A DNA stretch of 64,000 nt. Origin: Flavobacterium phycosphaerae (GTDB taxonomy: Bacteria > Bacteroidota > Bacteroidia > Flavobacteriales > Flavobacteriaceae). Positions 19,271-28,228 of this stretch are shown here, in pieces (within the stretch, counting starts at the first letter, position 1; the number at the start of each line of letters is the position of its first letter). The DNA is taken from positions 2,324,501-2,388,500 of the forward strand of contig NZ_JAAATZ010000001.1 of NCBI RefSeq assembly GCF_010119235.1. Reading direction: 5' to 3'. Under the pieces are notes generated by a model. The model saw only the letters and a list, made by a program, of their open reading frames with translations, was not told the DNA's origin and ran no database searches. A program made the position numbers and the translations under genes.

Positions 19271-20692
19271 ATGTCCGACAAGCACGAAGATGATAGTTTC
19301 AGAGATAGTATAAGTACTATTGATGCCAAAGGCAAAAGAGCTTGGATTTTTCCAAAAATTCCGAAAGGAAAATTATATGAGCGCAGAAAATGGTTGAGTT
19401 ACTTCTTACTGTTGTTTCTGTTTTCTGCGCCCTTTATAAAGGTAAATCACCATCAGTTTATGATGTTTAATGTGTTAGAACGTCGTTTTAACTTATTTGG
19501 TTTTCCTTTTTGGCCACAAGATTTCCACATTTTCGTAATCATCATGATTATTGGTGTGGTAGGATTGACCCTATTTACAGTGGCATTCGGGCGGATCTTT
19601 TGTGGTTGGTTTTGTCCGCAAACCATCTTTATGGAAATGCTGTTTCGCCGCATTGAATTTTGGATAGATGGTGATCGTGGTGCCCAAATTCGGTTAGCCA
19701 AACAAGAATGGAATGCCGAAAAAATTAGAAAACGATTAACCAAATGGTTCATTTTCTTTGTGATTTCGTTTTGGATAGCCAATGTGTTTTTAGCCTACTT
19801 AATCAGTAGCGATAAATTAATTCTGCTAATAAAAGAAGGACCGGCCAATAATACGTCAACGCTCATTGCTTTATTGATTTTTACTGCCGTATTCTATTTT
19901 ATCTATGCCTGGTTCAGAGAGCAAGTCTGTATTATTGCTTGTCCTTATGGCAGAATGCAAGGGGTTTTATTGGATAACAAATCCATCAACGTTGCCTACG
20001 ATCATGTGCGGGGTGAAAAAGAAAAAGGAAGAGCCAAATTCAATAAAAATGAAGACCGAGCGGCTTCCGGAAAAGGCGATTGTATTGATTGCAGTTTGTG
20101 TGTGCATGTATGTCCAACCGGAATCGATATTAGACACGGAACGCAACTAGAATGTGTGAATTGCACAGCTTGCATTGATGTTTGCGACAGCATGATGGAA
20201 AACGTAGGCTTGCCAAAAGGCTTAATTCGCTACGCCAGTGAAGATGAAATTGTCAAAAAAGAAAAGTTTGTTTTCACCAACCGTATGAAAGGCTATGTAG
20301 CGATACTGGCCATATTAACGGGGGTATTCATTGGAATGTTGTTTTTAAGAAACGAAGTAGAAGCAACCATATTGCGTCTTCCGGGACAATTGTTTCAACA
20401 CAAAGGAGATAAAATCAGCAATATTTACACCTTCAAAATTGTCAATAAAACTTCAATAAACTTTGATAAAGTGCACATCGAATTAGTCAATCAAAAAGGC
20501 GAAGTCAAAATGGTAGGACCGCGTTATTTTAAAGTAAAAAGAGAAGGAATCAGCGAAGGAACCCTATTTATTGAAATCAAAGAAGCGCTTTTAGAAAGTG
20601 ACAAAACAAAATTAGTATTAGACGTTTACAATGATAACAAGTTAATCGATACCGAAACTACCAATTTCCTTGGGCCGAGAAGTTTCGAATAA
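19271..20692 (+). CDS. ccoG: Cytochrome c oxidase accessory protein CcoG
   Basis: A 473-residue membrane protein of the CcoG/RdxA/FixG family, proposed to reduce copper for cbb3 assembly. It has several membrane helices, the segment RIFCGWFCPQTIFME, and two [4Fe-4S] ferredoxin-type clusters (CIDCSLCVHVCP and CVNCTACIDVC). A C-terminal Ig-like domain (FixG_C) follows from about residue 360. It lies between ccoP and ccoH, the usual order. Confidence 0.95.
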   Translation: MSDKHEDDSFRDSISTIDAKGKRAWIFPKIPKGKLYERRKWLSYFLLLFLFSAPFIKVNHHQFMMFNVLERRFNLFGFPFWPQDFHIFVIIMIIGVVGLTLFTVAFGRIFCGWFCPQTIFMEMLFRRIEFWIDGDRGAQIRLAKQEWNAEKIRKRLTKWFIFFVISFWIANVFLAYLISSDKLILLIKEGPANNTSTLIALLIFTAVFYFIYAWFREQVCIIACPYGRMQGVLLDNKSINVAYDHVRGEKEKGRAKFNKNEDRAASGKGDCIDCSLCVHVCPTGIDIRHGTQLECVNCTACIDVCDSMMENVGLPKGLIRYASEDEIVKKEKFVFTNRMKGYVAILAILTGVFIGMLFLRNEVEATILRLPGQLFQHKGDKISNIYTFKIVNKTSINFDKVHIELVNQKGEVKMVGPRYFKVKREGISEGTLFIEIKEALLESDKTKLVLDVYNDNKLIDTETTNFLGPRSFE

Positions 20693-20707
20693 CACAAATT
20701 AAAAGGT

Positions 20708-21163
20708 ATGAGAATCAAAATTAATTGGGGAACTGCAATCGTGATAGCGTTTGCATTATTTATGAGTTTTATATTGTTTTTTGTCTTCCGTGTACAATCG
20801 GACAGCAAATATGACAATGAGTTAGTAACCGAGGAATATTATAAAAAAGAAGCCTTGGTACAAGATGATATTAACAGTGTACAAAACGCCAATGCGTTAA
20901 GTCAAAAACTAACCATCGGAAACACTGCGGAAGGTATTATGATAAGCTTTCCAAAAGATTTAGATTATAAGAAAATTAAAGGTAAAGTATCCCTTTACAG
21001 ACCGTCCAACAAAAAGTTAGATTTTGCTAACCCAATTGCACTAGCTAACTCCGATTTGCTCATACCTAAAAAGAATCTGGTGGGCGGTCTTTGGGATATT
21101 ACTGTCGAATGGACTTACGACGGACAAACTTATTTGAACAAAGAAGAATTGTATTTTCAGTAA
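20708..21163 (+). CDS. ccoH: FixH/CcoH family protein
   Basis: A 151-residue protein with one N-terminal membrane helix (TAIVIAFALFMSFILFFVF) and a periplasmic domain. The YDNELVTEEYYKKEALVQDD segment is typical of FixH. It helps cbb3 oxidase assembly. It sits 15 bases after ccoG and 3 bases before the SafE-family gene, in the same operon. Confidence 0.9.
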   Translation: MRIKINWGTAIVIAFALFMSFILFFVFRVQSDSKYDNELVTEEYYKKEALVQDDINSVQNANALSQKLTIGNTAEGIMISFPKDLDYKKIKGKVSLYRPSNKKLDFANPIALANSDLLIPKKNLVGGLWDITVEWTYDGQTYLNKEELYFQ

Positions 21164-21166
21164 GTC

Positions 21167-21871
21167 ATGCTTTACACTGCACTATTATTTGGCTTAATCT
21201 CCAGTTTGCACTGCGTAGGTATGTGTGGCCCTATCGCCATGATGCTACCGGTTTCGAGAAGCAATCCTGCCAAAAAAGTAATTCAGATTATGTTGTATCA
21301 TGCCGGAAGGTTAACTTCTTATGCTACACTTGGATTTCTTTTCGGGCTATTGGGAAAAGGGTTGTACTTGGCCGGAATACAGCAAAACATTTCAATAGTA
21401 GTAGGAGTGTTAATGATTACTATAGCTATACTACCTGAAAAGGTTTTTGCTCGATATAATTTTTCAAGACCTATTTATAGACTCATTTCAAAAGTAAAAA
21501 GCAGCCTGGGACAACAATTCAAACGAAAAACGCCGGATGCTTTGTTTACCATTGGGTTGTTCAACGGCTTGTTGCCTTGCGGATTGGTTTATGCCGCTTT
21601 GTTCGGAGCTATTGCTATGCAGCATGTAGGTATGAGTATGCTTTATATGTTGCTTTACGGAGCAGGAACGATTCCGTTAATGAGCGCTGTGGTTTATGTG
21701 TCTAATTTTTTAACGCTGCCTTTTCGCCACAAACTCCAAAAAATTGTACCTTTAGTTACCGTAGTTATAGGAGTGCTGTTTGTCTTGAGAGGCATGGGCT
21801 TAGACATCGCTTATGTGTCGCCCAGTAACATGCATTTATTCGTTCAGGCTGTTGCCAATTGCCATAAATAA
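21167..21871 (+). CDS. Sulfite exporter TauE/SafE family protein (UreH/CcoA-like) of the cbb3 cluster
   Basis: A 234-residue membrane protein with about six helices and the N-terminal motif LHCVGMCGPIAMMLP. A second LFNGLLPCGLVYAAL motif has the same Cys and Pro pattern. Proteins of this kind follow ccoH in many Bacteroidetes and are thought to help metal handling during oxidase maturation. It starts 3 bases after ccoH and ends the run of oxidase genes. Confidence 0.88.
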   Translation: MLYTALLFGLISSLHCVGMCGPIAMMLPVSRSNPAKKVIQIMLYHAGRLTSYATLGFLFGLLGKGLYLAGIQQNISIVVGVLMITIAILPEKVFARYNFSRPIYRLISKVKSSLGQQFKRKTPDALFTIGLFNGLLPCGLVYAALFGAIAMQHVGMSMLYMLLYGAGTIPLMSAVVYVSNFLTLPFRHKLQKIVPLVTVVIGVLFVLRGMGLDIAYVSPSNMHLFVQAVANCHK

Positions 21872-21896
21872 AAATCAATAACCAAAATAATATAGT

Positions 21897-22127
21897 ATGG
21901 AAAAACACGATTTATTACACGAATTCCCGGAACATAAGGATAAAATTCACGAGCTTAAGATTTCGAATGAGCATTTCAGAAAACTGTTTGATGAATACCA
22001 CGAAATTGAGCATCAAATTCACCGTATAAATATGGGTTCAGAGCTGGCCAATGATACCTTTGTTCACGAATTAAAAGCCAAATTGTTATTCATGAAAGAT
22101 GAAATTTATTCTTATTTGAATAAATAG
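21897..22127 (+). CDS. YdcH-like DUF465 family small protein
   Basis: A 76-residue, highly charged, helical protein. HDLLHEFPEHKDKIHELK and HFRKLFDEYHEIEHQIHRI match the DUF465/YdcH pattern, a short coiled-coil hairpin of unknown role. It follows the SafE-family gene by 25 bases and is closed by a terminator, so it probably belongs to the end of the oxidase transcript. Confidence 0.82.
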   Translation: MEKHDLLHEFPEHKDKIHELKISNEHFRKLFDEYHEIEHQIHRINMGSELANDTFVHELKAKLLFMKDEIYSYLNK

Positions 22128-22143
22128 TTAGAATTAATTGGAA

Positions 22144-22172
22144 AAAAACCACGTTACTGGCGTGGTTTTTTT
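22144..22172. terminator. Terminator hairpin, probably bidirectional
   Basis: AAACCACG and CGTGGTTT form a stem with A-rich and T-rich flanks, between convergent genes. Confidence 0.82.
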
Positions 22173-22175
22173 GTG

Positions 22176-22907
22176 TCAAATTGTTTGGATAACCCGGATG
22201 GCCGTTATAATTCCGGTAATTAAAATCAATACCAATACTGTTTTTTTGAATTGTTCTTCGGATATTTTATTCAGTATTTTTTTTCCGATAAAAGTGCCAA
22301 TGATGCTTACGACCAACAATATCGGAATCAGATACAAATCATCTTTGTGGATATAACCATTCAATCCGTAAACGACAGTTCTGCTGCTGTCAATAGCCAA
22401 ATCAATAATGGCGGAAGTAGCTATGAAAACTTCCATTTTTAAATTAAAAGCCGCCAAAGTTATACCTCTGATGGCACCACCGGTTCCCAGAATTCCGGCA
22501 ATAAACCCTGAAGCTATGCCGCCGCTAACACTGTTTAAGGTAGTGGGTTGAATCACGATGTTTTTAAAAATGAGGAACGTTAAGCTTAAGAGGATTAAGA
22601 AGACTGCTAAGCCCATTTCCAACCACTTAGTGGCAATGAATTGACTTAAATAAGCACCAAGAATAACAAACACAACGGCCGGAACGCCCAGGCTGACAAT
22701 CAGTTTTTTATCAAAGCCTTTATGAAAAAAACTAATTTTGGTCACATTACTTAGTACATGAAACATGGCGGTAACACCCAGCACAGAATGAAAGTCCAAA
22801 AAGTAACTGGCTATCGGAATAAAAAACAAAGATGAGCCAAAACCACCAACCGTCCCAAGGACTTCGGCTAAGAGTGCCAGCAGTATAAAATAAACGAGAT
22901 AATCCAA
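22176..22907 (-). CDS. Sulfite exporter TauE/SafE family permease
   Basis: A 243-residue membrane protein with about seven to eight helices. It opens LVYFILLALLAEVLGTVGGFG and repeats a GFIAGILGTGGAIRG motif in the second half, the pattern of TauE/SafE permeases. The family exports sulfite or other organosulphur anions; the substrate here is unknown. It lies between the oxidase cluster and hemN, on the same strand as hemN, 44 bases after its stop. Confidence 0.88.
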   Translation of the reverse strand: MDYLVYFILLALLAEVLGTVGGFGSSLFFIPIASYFLDFHSVLGVTAMFHVLSNVTKISFFHKGFDKKLIVSLGVPAVVFVILGAYLSQFIATKWLEMGLAVFLILLSLTFLIFKNIVIQPTTLNSVSGGIASGFIAGILGTGGAIRGITLAAFNLKMEVFIATSAIIDLAIDSSRTVVYGLNGYIHKDDLYLIPILLVVSIIGTFIGKKILNKISEEQFKKTVLVLILITGIITAIRVIQTI

Positions 22908-22951
22908 TTGTGACTGGTTTTAGAAGCAAAATTAAAGGTACTGAAAAGTGC

Positions 22952-24319
22952 TTAAACCGTCATGGAAAACAATTGTGTTTTTGGAGATTTTCTTTTTAAA
23001 CGCAAGTCAAAGGCCATACAAATGTTGCGCACAAAGGGTTTGCCTTTTTCTGTTACCGTTAATGAGTTCGAAGTAATTTCTATTAAACCATCACTTTCCA
23101 GTTCCTCCATATGAGATAAAATTTCGGGAAGCAGTACTTTGCTGTAAAAAGAATCATTTTCCCAAGTAGTGACGAAACGACACATCAGGTTTAAGATATG
23201 CTGGCGAATAATTAAATCTTCGTCCGACAAGACATGACCTCTGAAAACCGGTAATTCGTTTTGTGCTAATCGTGCATAGTAGGTTTCCAGTTCTTTTTCA
23301 TTTTGAGCAAATGCGTACCAACTGTCGCTGATGGAAGATACTCCCAACCCAATCATCAATTGTGTTTTGGAAGCGGTGTATCCCATGAAATTACGGTGTA
23401 GTTTTCCTTCTTTAAAAGCATCAAACATGCTGTCATTGGCCAAAGCAAAATGATCCATGCCAATTTCGTGATATCCTTTTTGAGCCAACAGCTCTTTTCC
23501 GATTTCATACAATTCCCGTTTTGCCTCATCTTTGGGCACATCTTCATCTTTGAAACCTCGTTGTCCATTGCCTTTTATCCACGGAACATGGGCATAACTG
23601 TAAAAAGCTAATCGATCCGGAGCCAGTGAATTGGTTTTGTCTATGGTATCGATTACGTTAGCTAAGGTTTGAAATGGCAATCCAAACACCAAATCATGAG
23701 AGATGGAAGTATAGCCTATCTCTCTGGCCCAAAAGGTTACTTTAGCAACATTATGAAAAGGCTGAATACGATGAATAGCGGTTTGCACCTTTTCTGAATA
23801 ATCCTGAACTCCGAAACTCACTCGGCGAAAACCTAAATCGTATAATTGCTGCAAATGAGCACGAGTTGTATTGTTAGGATGACCTTCAAAACTGAATTCA
23901 TACTGTTTTGCTTTTTCCGACAGACTTAAAATTCCGGTAATTAATCGTTTTAAATTTTCCGGAGAAAAAAAGGTTGGTGTCCCACCGCCTAAGTGAATTT
24001 CACGAATAATTGGTTTTTCGGGAAACAACGCACAATACAGTTGCCATTCTTTCAAAACCGCTTCAATATAAGGATTCTCTACCTCATGTCGTTTTGTAAT
24101 GCGTTTGTGACACCCACAAAACGTGCATAGGCTTTCGCAAAAGGGTAAATGAATGTAGAGGCTAATGCCTTCCGTTGTATTACTTTCTTGAAAACTCTTG
24201 ATAAATGTTTTTTGCCATTTTTTAGAGGTGAAAGTGCTTTCGTCCCAATAGGGAACCGTAGGATAACTGGTGTATCTTGGCCCTGGAACATTGTATTTTT
24301 GTACTAATGAAATTGACAT
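22952..24319 (-). CDS. hemN: Oxygen-independent coproporphyrinogen III dehydrogenase
   Basis: Radical SAM enzyme that converts coproporphyrinogen III to protoporphyrinogen IX without oxygen. The cluster motif CESLCTFCGC follows LYIHLPF, and the N-terminus KYNVPGPRYTSYPTVPYW is typical of HemN. I chose the ATG at 24319 (MSISLVQKY): the longer frame would start with TTG inside a palindromic operator and its leader is not conserved in character. About 455 residues, normal for HemN. It would supply haem for the cbb3 oxidase under low oxygen, and its upstream operator matches those of ccoI and ccoS. Confidence 0.95.
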   Translation of the reverse strand: MSISLVQKYNVPGPRYTSYPTVPYWDESTFTSKKWQKTFIKSFQESNTTEGISLYIHLPFCESLCTFCGCHKRITKRHEVENPYIEAVLKEWQLYCALFPEKPIIREIHLGGGTPTFFSPENLKRLITGILSLSEKAKQYEFSFEGHPNNTTRAHLQQLYDLGFRRVSFGVQDYSEKVQTAIHRIQPFHNVAKVTFWAREIGYTSISHDLVFGLPFQTLANVIDTIDKTNSLAPDRLAFYSYAHVPWIKGNGQRGFKDEDVPKDEAKRELYEIGKELLAQKGYHEIGMDHFALANDSMFDAFKEGKLHRNFMGYTASKTQLMIGLGVSSISDSWYAFAQNEKELETYYARLAQNELPVFRGHVLSDEDLIIRQHILNLMCRFVTTWENDSFYSKVLLPEILSHMEELESDGLIEITSNSLTVTEKGKPFVRNICMAFDLRLKRKSPKTQLFSMTV

Positions 24320-24339
24320 TTCCTTATAATTTGCAAGGT

Positions 24340-24383
24340 CAAAAGTAGCATCCTGCATACGGAATAAAAATGACAATTATCAT
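24340..24383 (-). promoter_or_regulatory. Fnr-like operator and -7 element before hemN
   Basis: Read on the minus strand, the palindrome ATGATAATTGTCAT (24383-24370) is followed by TACTTTTG (24347-24340), a match to TAnnTTTG. The centres are 33 bp apart, identical to the ccoI and ccoS promoters. Confidence 0.68.
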
Positions 24384-24388
24384 AGAAA

Positions 24389-24418
24389 CGAAAAATCCTC
24401 CGAGAGGAGGATTCTTAT
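24389..24418 (-). terminator. Terminator of ilvE
   Basis: Read on the minus strand, AATCCTCC and GGAGGATT form a stem followed by T-rich sequence, just after the ilvE stop and just before the hemN operator. Confidence 0.75.
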
Positions 24419-24431
24419 TGGTGTAATCAAT

Positions 24432-25499
24432 TTAGATTTTCACGGTCCAGCCAAAAGTATCTTCGGCCAGTTTGTATTGAATTTTGGTTAGTTTCTCTTT
24501 CAACTGTAAGGCAATAGAGTCCTCCGTTTTCGGCAATTCATGATAAGTTTCTTTGTATTGAAAACCTACAATAGGGCTTACCACAGCGGCCGTACCGGCT
24601 CCGAAGATTTCTTTTAAACTTCCGTCTTTGGCGGCGGCCACCAACTCATCTACTAAAACCGAACGTTCTTCTACTTTGATACCTTCGCGTTTCGCCAATT
24701 CGATTAAGCTTTTACGGGTAACACCATCCAGAATTCTTTCACTAACAGGTGCAGTAAATAAGGTATCGTTGATTCGGAAAAAGACATTCATGGTTCCGGC
24801 TTCTTCCAGTTTGGTATGCGTGGCGTCATCGGTCCAAATGATTTGTTGAAAACCTTGTTCCTGTGCTAACTTTTGCGGATAAAACTGAGCAGAATAATTT
24901 CCGGCGGCTTTGGCAGCACCAATTCCTCCATTGGCTGCTCTACTGTAATGTTCGGCAATAATCACCTTAACTTCACCCGAATAATAGGCACGGGCCGGCG
25001 AAAGGATAATCATAAAACGGTATTGTGTTGAAGGCTGAGCGATAACGCCCGAACCAATGGCAATCATAAAAGGTCTTATGTATAATGTATTGCCTAATCC
25101 TTTTTTCACCCAGTTTCTTTCTAAATCAACGATGGTTTTTAGGCCGTCAATGAAAATAGATTCCGGGACTTCGGGCATGGCCATTCTTACGGCTGATTTA
25201 TTGAAACGATCTAGATTTTGATCCGGTCTGAAAAGCCACACCTCCTCGTTTTCATCTTTGTAAGCTTTCATACCTTCAAATATGGCTTGGCCGTAATGAA
25301 AAACTTTTGCCGAAGGATCAATCAGGAAAGGTTCGTAAGGTTTGATGATTGGCTTTTGCCATTGTCCTTCTTTGAAATCACACACTAACATGTGATCTGT
25401 AAATACATTTCCGAAGGCAAGGTTTTCAAAATCGACTTCGTTAATTTTAGAAGAGGGAACTCTAACTATATCGATTTCGGAAGTATTTTTTAACATCAT
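24432..25499 (-). CDS. ilvE: Branched-chain amino acid aminotransferase
   Basis: PLP-dependent enzyme of 355 residues for the last step of Leu, Ile and Val synthesis or the first step of their breakdown. The segment FHYGQAIFEGMKAYK and the PLP-lysine region GIGAAKAAGNYS are typical of type II BCATs, as is the DGVTRKSLIELA motif. Two ATG codons are adjacent at the start. It is transcribed alone toward a strong terminator. Confidence 0.96.
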   Translation of the reverse strand: MMLKNTSEIDIVRVPSSKINEVDFENLAFGNVFTDHMLVCDFKEGQWQKPIIKPYEPFLIDPSAKVFHYGQAIFEGMKAYKDENEEVWLFRPDQNLDRFNKSAVRMAMPEVPESIFIDGLKTIVDLERNWVKKGLGNTLYIRPFMIAIGSGVIAQPSTQYRFMIILSPARAYYSGEVKVIIAEHYSRAANGGIGAAKAAGNYSAQFYPQKLAQEQGFQQIIWTDDATHTKLEEAGTMNVFFRINDTLFTAPVSERILDGVTRKSLIELAKREGIKVEERSVLVDELVAAAKDGSLKEIFGAGTAAVVSPIVGFQYKETYHELPKTEDSIALQLKEKLTKIQYKLAEDTFGWTVKI

Positions 25500-25748
25500 T
25501 TAGGTTTGGTTTTTGTCAAGAGAAAAGTATAATAAATTGATAATCAATTTTTTACTACTGTTTCTTGAAAATTAGTGTTGTGTTGTTAGTTTTTTGTAAA
25601 ACTAATAAAAATATGTTTGTCTTTTGCATCGCCAAAAAATATTGAAAACTTTTTCCGAAATCCTAATTTCAGCTTGTTGAGACCAACTAATTTCACAAGA
25701 ATTCGGAAAATTAATTGTTAATATATTATGTGAATTTGTTAATCTGTT

Positions 25749-25756
25749 TACATTTG
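25749..25756 (+). promoter_or_regulatory. -7 promoter element
   Basis: TACATTTG matches TAnnTTTG and lies 25 bases before the ATG at 25782. The roughly 280 bases between ilvE and this gene are AT-rich and otherwise featureless. Confidence 0.5.
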
Positions 25757-25781
25757 TAACTCAATTATAAAAACTAAACTT

Positions 25782-26285
25782 ATGAAGACTATAAAAACTA
25801 TCTTATTTGCTCTGGCAATGTTCGTTAGTGTAGGCGCAATGGCACAATCAGCCACTAAAGCCGCAAAGAAATTTGACAGCAAAGACTACGCTTTATTTGG
25901 CGAAAAATTTAAAGTGAGCAAGATTTTGACCAAAGATCAAATGCTTAAAAAATACAAAACCCTTAAAAAAGGCGATACTATTACAGTACAATTTCAATCT
26001 AATATTAAAGCCGTTTGTAAAAAGAAAGGCTGTTGGATGAAAATGGAACTAGCCGGTGATGATGATTCATTCGTGAAATTTAAAGATTACGGATTCTTTG
26101 TTCCGCTTAATGCTGACAACAGTGACGCTATTGTGAATGGGAAAGCTTTTGTAGACGTAGTTTCGGTTGATGAGTTAAAACATTACGCCAAAGATGGTGG
26201 AAAATCGGCCGCTGAGATTGCCAAAATCACTAAACCCGAAGTTACTTATTCCTTTACTGCGGATGGGGTTTATATCAAAAAATAA
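25782..26285 (+). CDS. DUF4920 domain-containing secreted protein
   Basis: A 167-residue exported protein with a signal peptide (TILFALAMFVSVGAMAQ). The rest matches my memory of DUF4920: ALFGEKFKVSKILTKDQML, an AVCKKKGCWMKMEL segment with two cysteines, and a beta-rich fold with conserved DYGFFVPLNA. The Cys pair may bind a metal or form a disulphide. Function unknown. The next gene, a haem lipoprotein, starts 12 bases later, so both may work in the periplasm. Confidence 0.82.
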   Translation: MKTIKTILFALAMFVSVGAMAQSATKAAKKFDSKDYALFGEKFKVSKILTKDQMLKKYKTLKKGDTITVQFQSNIKAVCKKKGCWMKMELAGDDDSFVKFKDYGFFVPLNADNSDAIVNGKAFVDVVSVDELKHYAKDGGKSAAEIAKITKPEVTYSFTADGVYIKK

Positions 26286-26297
26286 TTAGGCCATAAC

Positions 26298-26762
26298 ATG
26301 AAAAAATTATTCCTGGTTGTTTTAACGATAAGCTTATTTTCTTGCCAAAAGAAAGAAGAAAAAAAAGAGGTTAAAAAAGAGGTTAAAAAAGAAGAAAAGC
26401 AATGCTCCTCAGGTTCCGGCAAAAAGTTGGAAATGTACCAGATGTCTGAAATGGCTGCTTTGATGGAACAAATGTATGTGGATAATCAACGATTGAAAGA
26501 GCGCATTAAAAAAGGCGATACGATTGGTCAGTTTCCGCAACATTTTCTCAAAATCCACAAAGCCGTGATGACTGATGATTCTGATAATGATGCTTTTTTT
26601 AAAGAACAAGCCGCTAAGTTTATCAAAGCTCAGGAATTGATTTATAAAGATCCAAAGAATGCAAAGGAGCATTTTAATGATGGAGTTGATGCTTGTATTC
26701 AATGTCACCAACAAAAATGTGGTGGCCCGATTCCGAGGATTAAGAAACTTTATATTGAATAA
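26298..26762 (+). CDS. Lipoprotein with one c-type haem site
   Basis: A 154-residue lipoprotein with a signal and lipobox ending LFSC, followed by a Lys/Glu-rich linker with repeated KKEVKKE. The C-terminus holds CIQCHQQKCGGPIPRIKKL, a CxxCH haem c site. The middle is helical. It is probably a monohaem periplasmic cytochrome tied to a membrane. It is 12 bases after the DUF4920 gene and 3 bases before mnmD. Confidence 0.78.
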   Translation: MKKLFLVVLTISLFSCQKKEEKKEVKKEVKKEEKQCSSGSGKKLEMYQMSEMAALMEQMYVDNQRLKERIKKGDTIGQFPQHFLKIHKAVMTDDSDNDAFFKEQAAKFIKAQELIYKDPKNAKEHFNDGVDACIQCHQQKCGGPIPRIKKLYIE

Positions 26763-26765
26763 GTT

Positions 26766-27437
26766 TTGAAACGCGAAATCATCACCACCGATGATGGTTC
26801 GACTACCATTCATTTGCCGGAATGGAATGAAAGTTATCATTCTAAACACGGAGCTATTCAGGAAGCATATCATGTATTCATTAAAAATGGGTTTTCTCTT
26901 TTCGGAGGAAGACCCATTTCTATTTTGGAAATAGGTTTCGGCACCGGACTCAATTGTTTTATTACCTATTTAGAGGCCAAAAAAAAGAATCAAACTATTG
27001 ACTATGTTGGAGTAGAGGCGTATCCAATTCCAATGGAAGAAGCATTGCAAATGAATTATGCCCATACGATTGAAGCTGATGAAAGTGCTGTTTTTGAGCA
27101 AATCCATCAGCATCACTGGGAAGAAAAAAATACCATCTCTCAAGATTTCACGCTAACCAAGCGTAAGCAGTTTTTTCAGGATATTAACGATGAGAATGCT
27201 TTTGATTTGATTTACTTTGATGCTTTCGGCTTTCGGGTGCAACCTGAATTATGGTCGGAGGCCATTTTTGCTCAAATGTTTCGAGCTTTAAAATCAAACG
27301 GAGTCTTGGTTACTTATGCTTGTCGAACTTCCATTAAAAATGCGATGCTATCAGCAGGTTTTTCTGTAGAAAAGCTGCCCGGTGCTCCCGGCAAAAGAGA
27401 GATGTTGCGCGCTACTAAAGCTGTTGCCAAACTTTAA
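26766..27437 (+). CDS. mnmD: tRNA 5-methylaminomethyl-2-thiouridine methyltransferase MnmD
   Basis: SAM-dependent methyltransferase of 223 residues that completes mnm5s2U at the tRNA wobble position. It has the SAM-binding motif ILEIGFGTGLN, then FDLIYFDAFGFRVQPELWSE and a C-terminal PGAPGKREMLRA segment, all typical of the MnmD domain. There is no FAD-dependent MnmC domain, so it is the single-domain type. The start is TTG, 3 bases after the upstream stop; no ATG is nearby that keeps the N-terminus. Confidence 0.92.
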   Translation: MKREIITTDDGSTTIHLPEWNESYHSKHGAIQEAYHVFIKNGFSLFGGRPISILEIGFGTGLNCFITYLEAKKKNQTIDYVGVEAYPIPMEEALQMNYAHTIEADESAVFEQIHQHHWEEKNTISQDFTLTKRKQFFQDINDENAFDLIYFDAFGFRVQPELWSEAIFAQMFRALKSNGVLVTYACRTSIKNAMLSAGFSVEKLPGAPGKREMLRATKAVAKL

Positions 27438-27493
27438 CATTTTACATTGTTATTTTTAACTTTAAATTTGATTGAGCCAAAAAGGATATTCTT

Positions 27494-27501
27494 TATTTTT
27501 G
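27494..27501 (+). promoter_or_regulatory. -7 element before the first small paralogue
   Basis: TATTTTTG matches TAnnTTTG, 53 bases before the ATG at 27555. Confidence 0.4.
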
Positions 27502-27554
27502 AGAAACCAAATTCGTTCTTACTTAATTATTTTAACTTAATCTAATTACTTTTT

Positions 27555-27752
27555 ATGTCTAAATCAATGTTAGACTTCACTAAGTCTGTATTGAAAAGAG
27601 TAAGTTTTGATGTCTCTCTTTTTACCAAAGAGCTTGAAAAAGCCTGTAAGGTGTTATTGCCTTACGAATTAGAAGAATTAACATCTTGGCTTTTACAATT
27701 TACCAAAGAAAAGCCGGAATTGCAGCATTGTATGTTGCGTATTAATAATTAA
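27555..27752 (+). CDS. Small conserved protein, paralogue 1 of 3
   Basis: A 65-residue soluble, helical protein. MSKSMLDFTKSVLKRVSFD is followed by LFTKELEKACKVLLPYELEEL and a C-terminal LLQFTKEKPELQ segment. It is clearly related to the next two small genes, sharing the DYTKS-like N-terminus, FxKEL, LLPYE and F(T)xxxPEL. I know similar short proteins in many Flavobacteria but no function. It has its own promoter-like element and terminator, so it is probably transcribed alone. Confidence 0.8.
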   Translation: MSKSMLDFTKSVLKRVSFDVSLFTKELEKACKVLLPYELEELTSWLLQFTKEKPELQHCMLRINN

Positions 27753-27759
27753 TAAAACT

Positions 27760-27788
27760 AAAAGGAACTTAAACGGTTCCTTTTTTTA
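27760..27788 (+). terminator. Terminator after the first small paralogue
   Basis: AAAAGGAAC and GGTTCCTTTT form a stem with a T run. Confidence 0.75.
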
Positions 27789-27864
27789 TTTTATTGGCAG
27801 GGAAATTTTGTTCGTAATTGTTTTACGTATATATAGTCGTATTAACTTTTAAAACGGAGAAATC

Positions 27865-28080
27865 ATGGGACGAATGCTTTATGATTATACAAAATCCTGC
27901 ATTATAAAAGGAAGTCACAATAAGTCACATTTTGTGAAGGAATTGGTAAGAGCGTCAAAAACTTTGATGCCTCACGAACAAGAAAATTTAATTAACTGGT
28001 TATTTTATTTTACGGCTGACAAGCCCGAATTGCAAAATTGGCTTTATGAGTACTTAGATAAAAATAAATTAGTAAGTTAA
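27865..28080 (+). CDS. Small conserved protein, paralogue 2 of 3
   Basis: A 71-residue relative of its neighbours and the most divergent of the three. MGRMLYDYTKSCIIKGSHN is followed by HFVKELVRASKTLMPHEQENL and FYFTADKPELQNWLYEYL. The ATG is preceded by GGAG. Shared positions with the paralogues are DYTKS, KEL, LxPxE and PEL. The conserved SFD segment is replaced by SHN, which may mark a change of role. Function unknown. Confidence 0.78.
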   Translation: MGRMLYDYTKSCIIKGSHNKSHFVKELVRASKTLMPHEQENLINWLFYFTADKPELQNWLYEYLDKNKLVS

Positions 28081-28228
28081 AACCTTAAAAAAATATTAAA
28101 TAGTGCATTTCAACGATTAAAATCGTGAATAAACGATGTTTTTTTATAAAAATCATTGTGATAAAACTTTTTTTGTTTTACATTTACTAAACGTTCTTAC
28201 ACTAAGATAACCCCAAATCTTAACCACT

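Noticed and set aside
20002..20193. Minus-strand open frames inside ccoG and many other genes
   Set aside because: They are antisense shadows with no start context or conserved motif, and the sense genes are well identified.
24319..24376. Longer hemN start at 24376
   Set aside because: It would be a TTG within the operator and upstream of the -7 element, so it would not be on the message.
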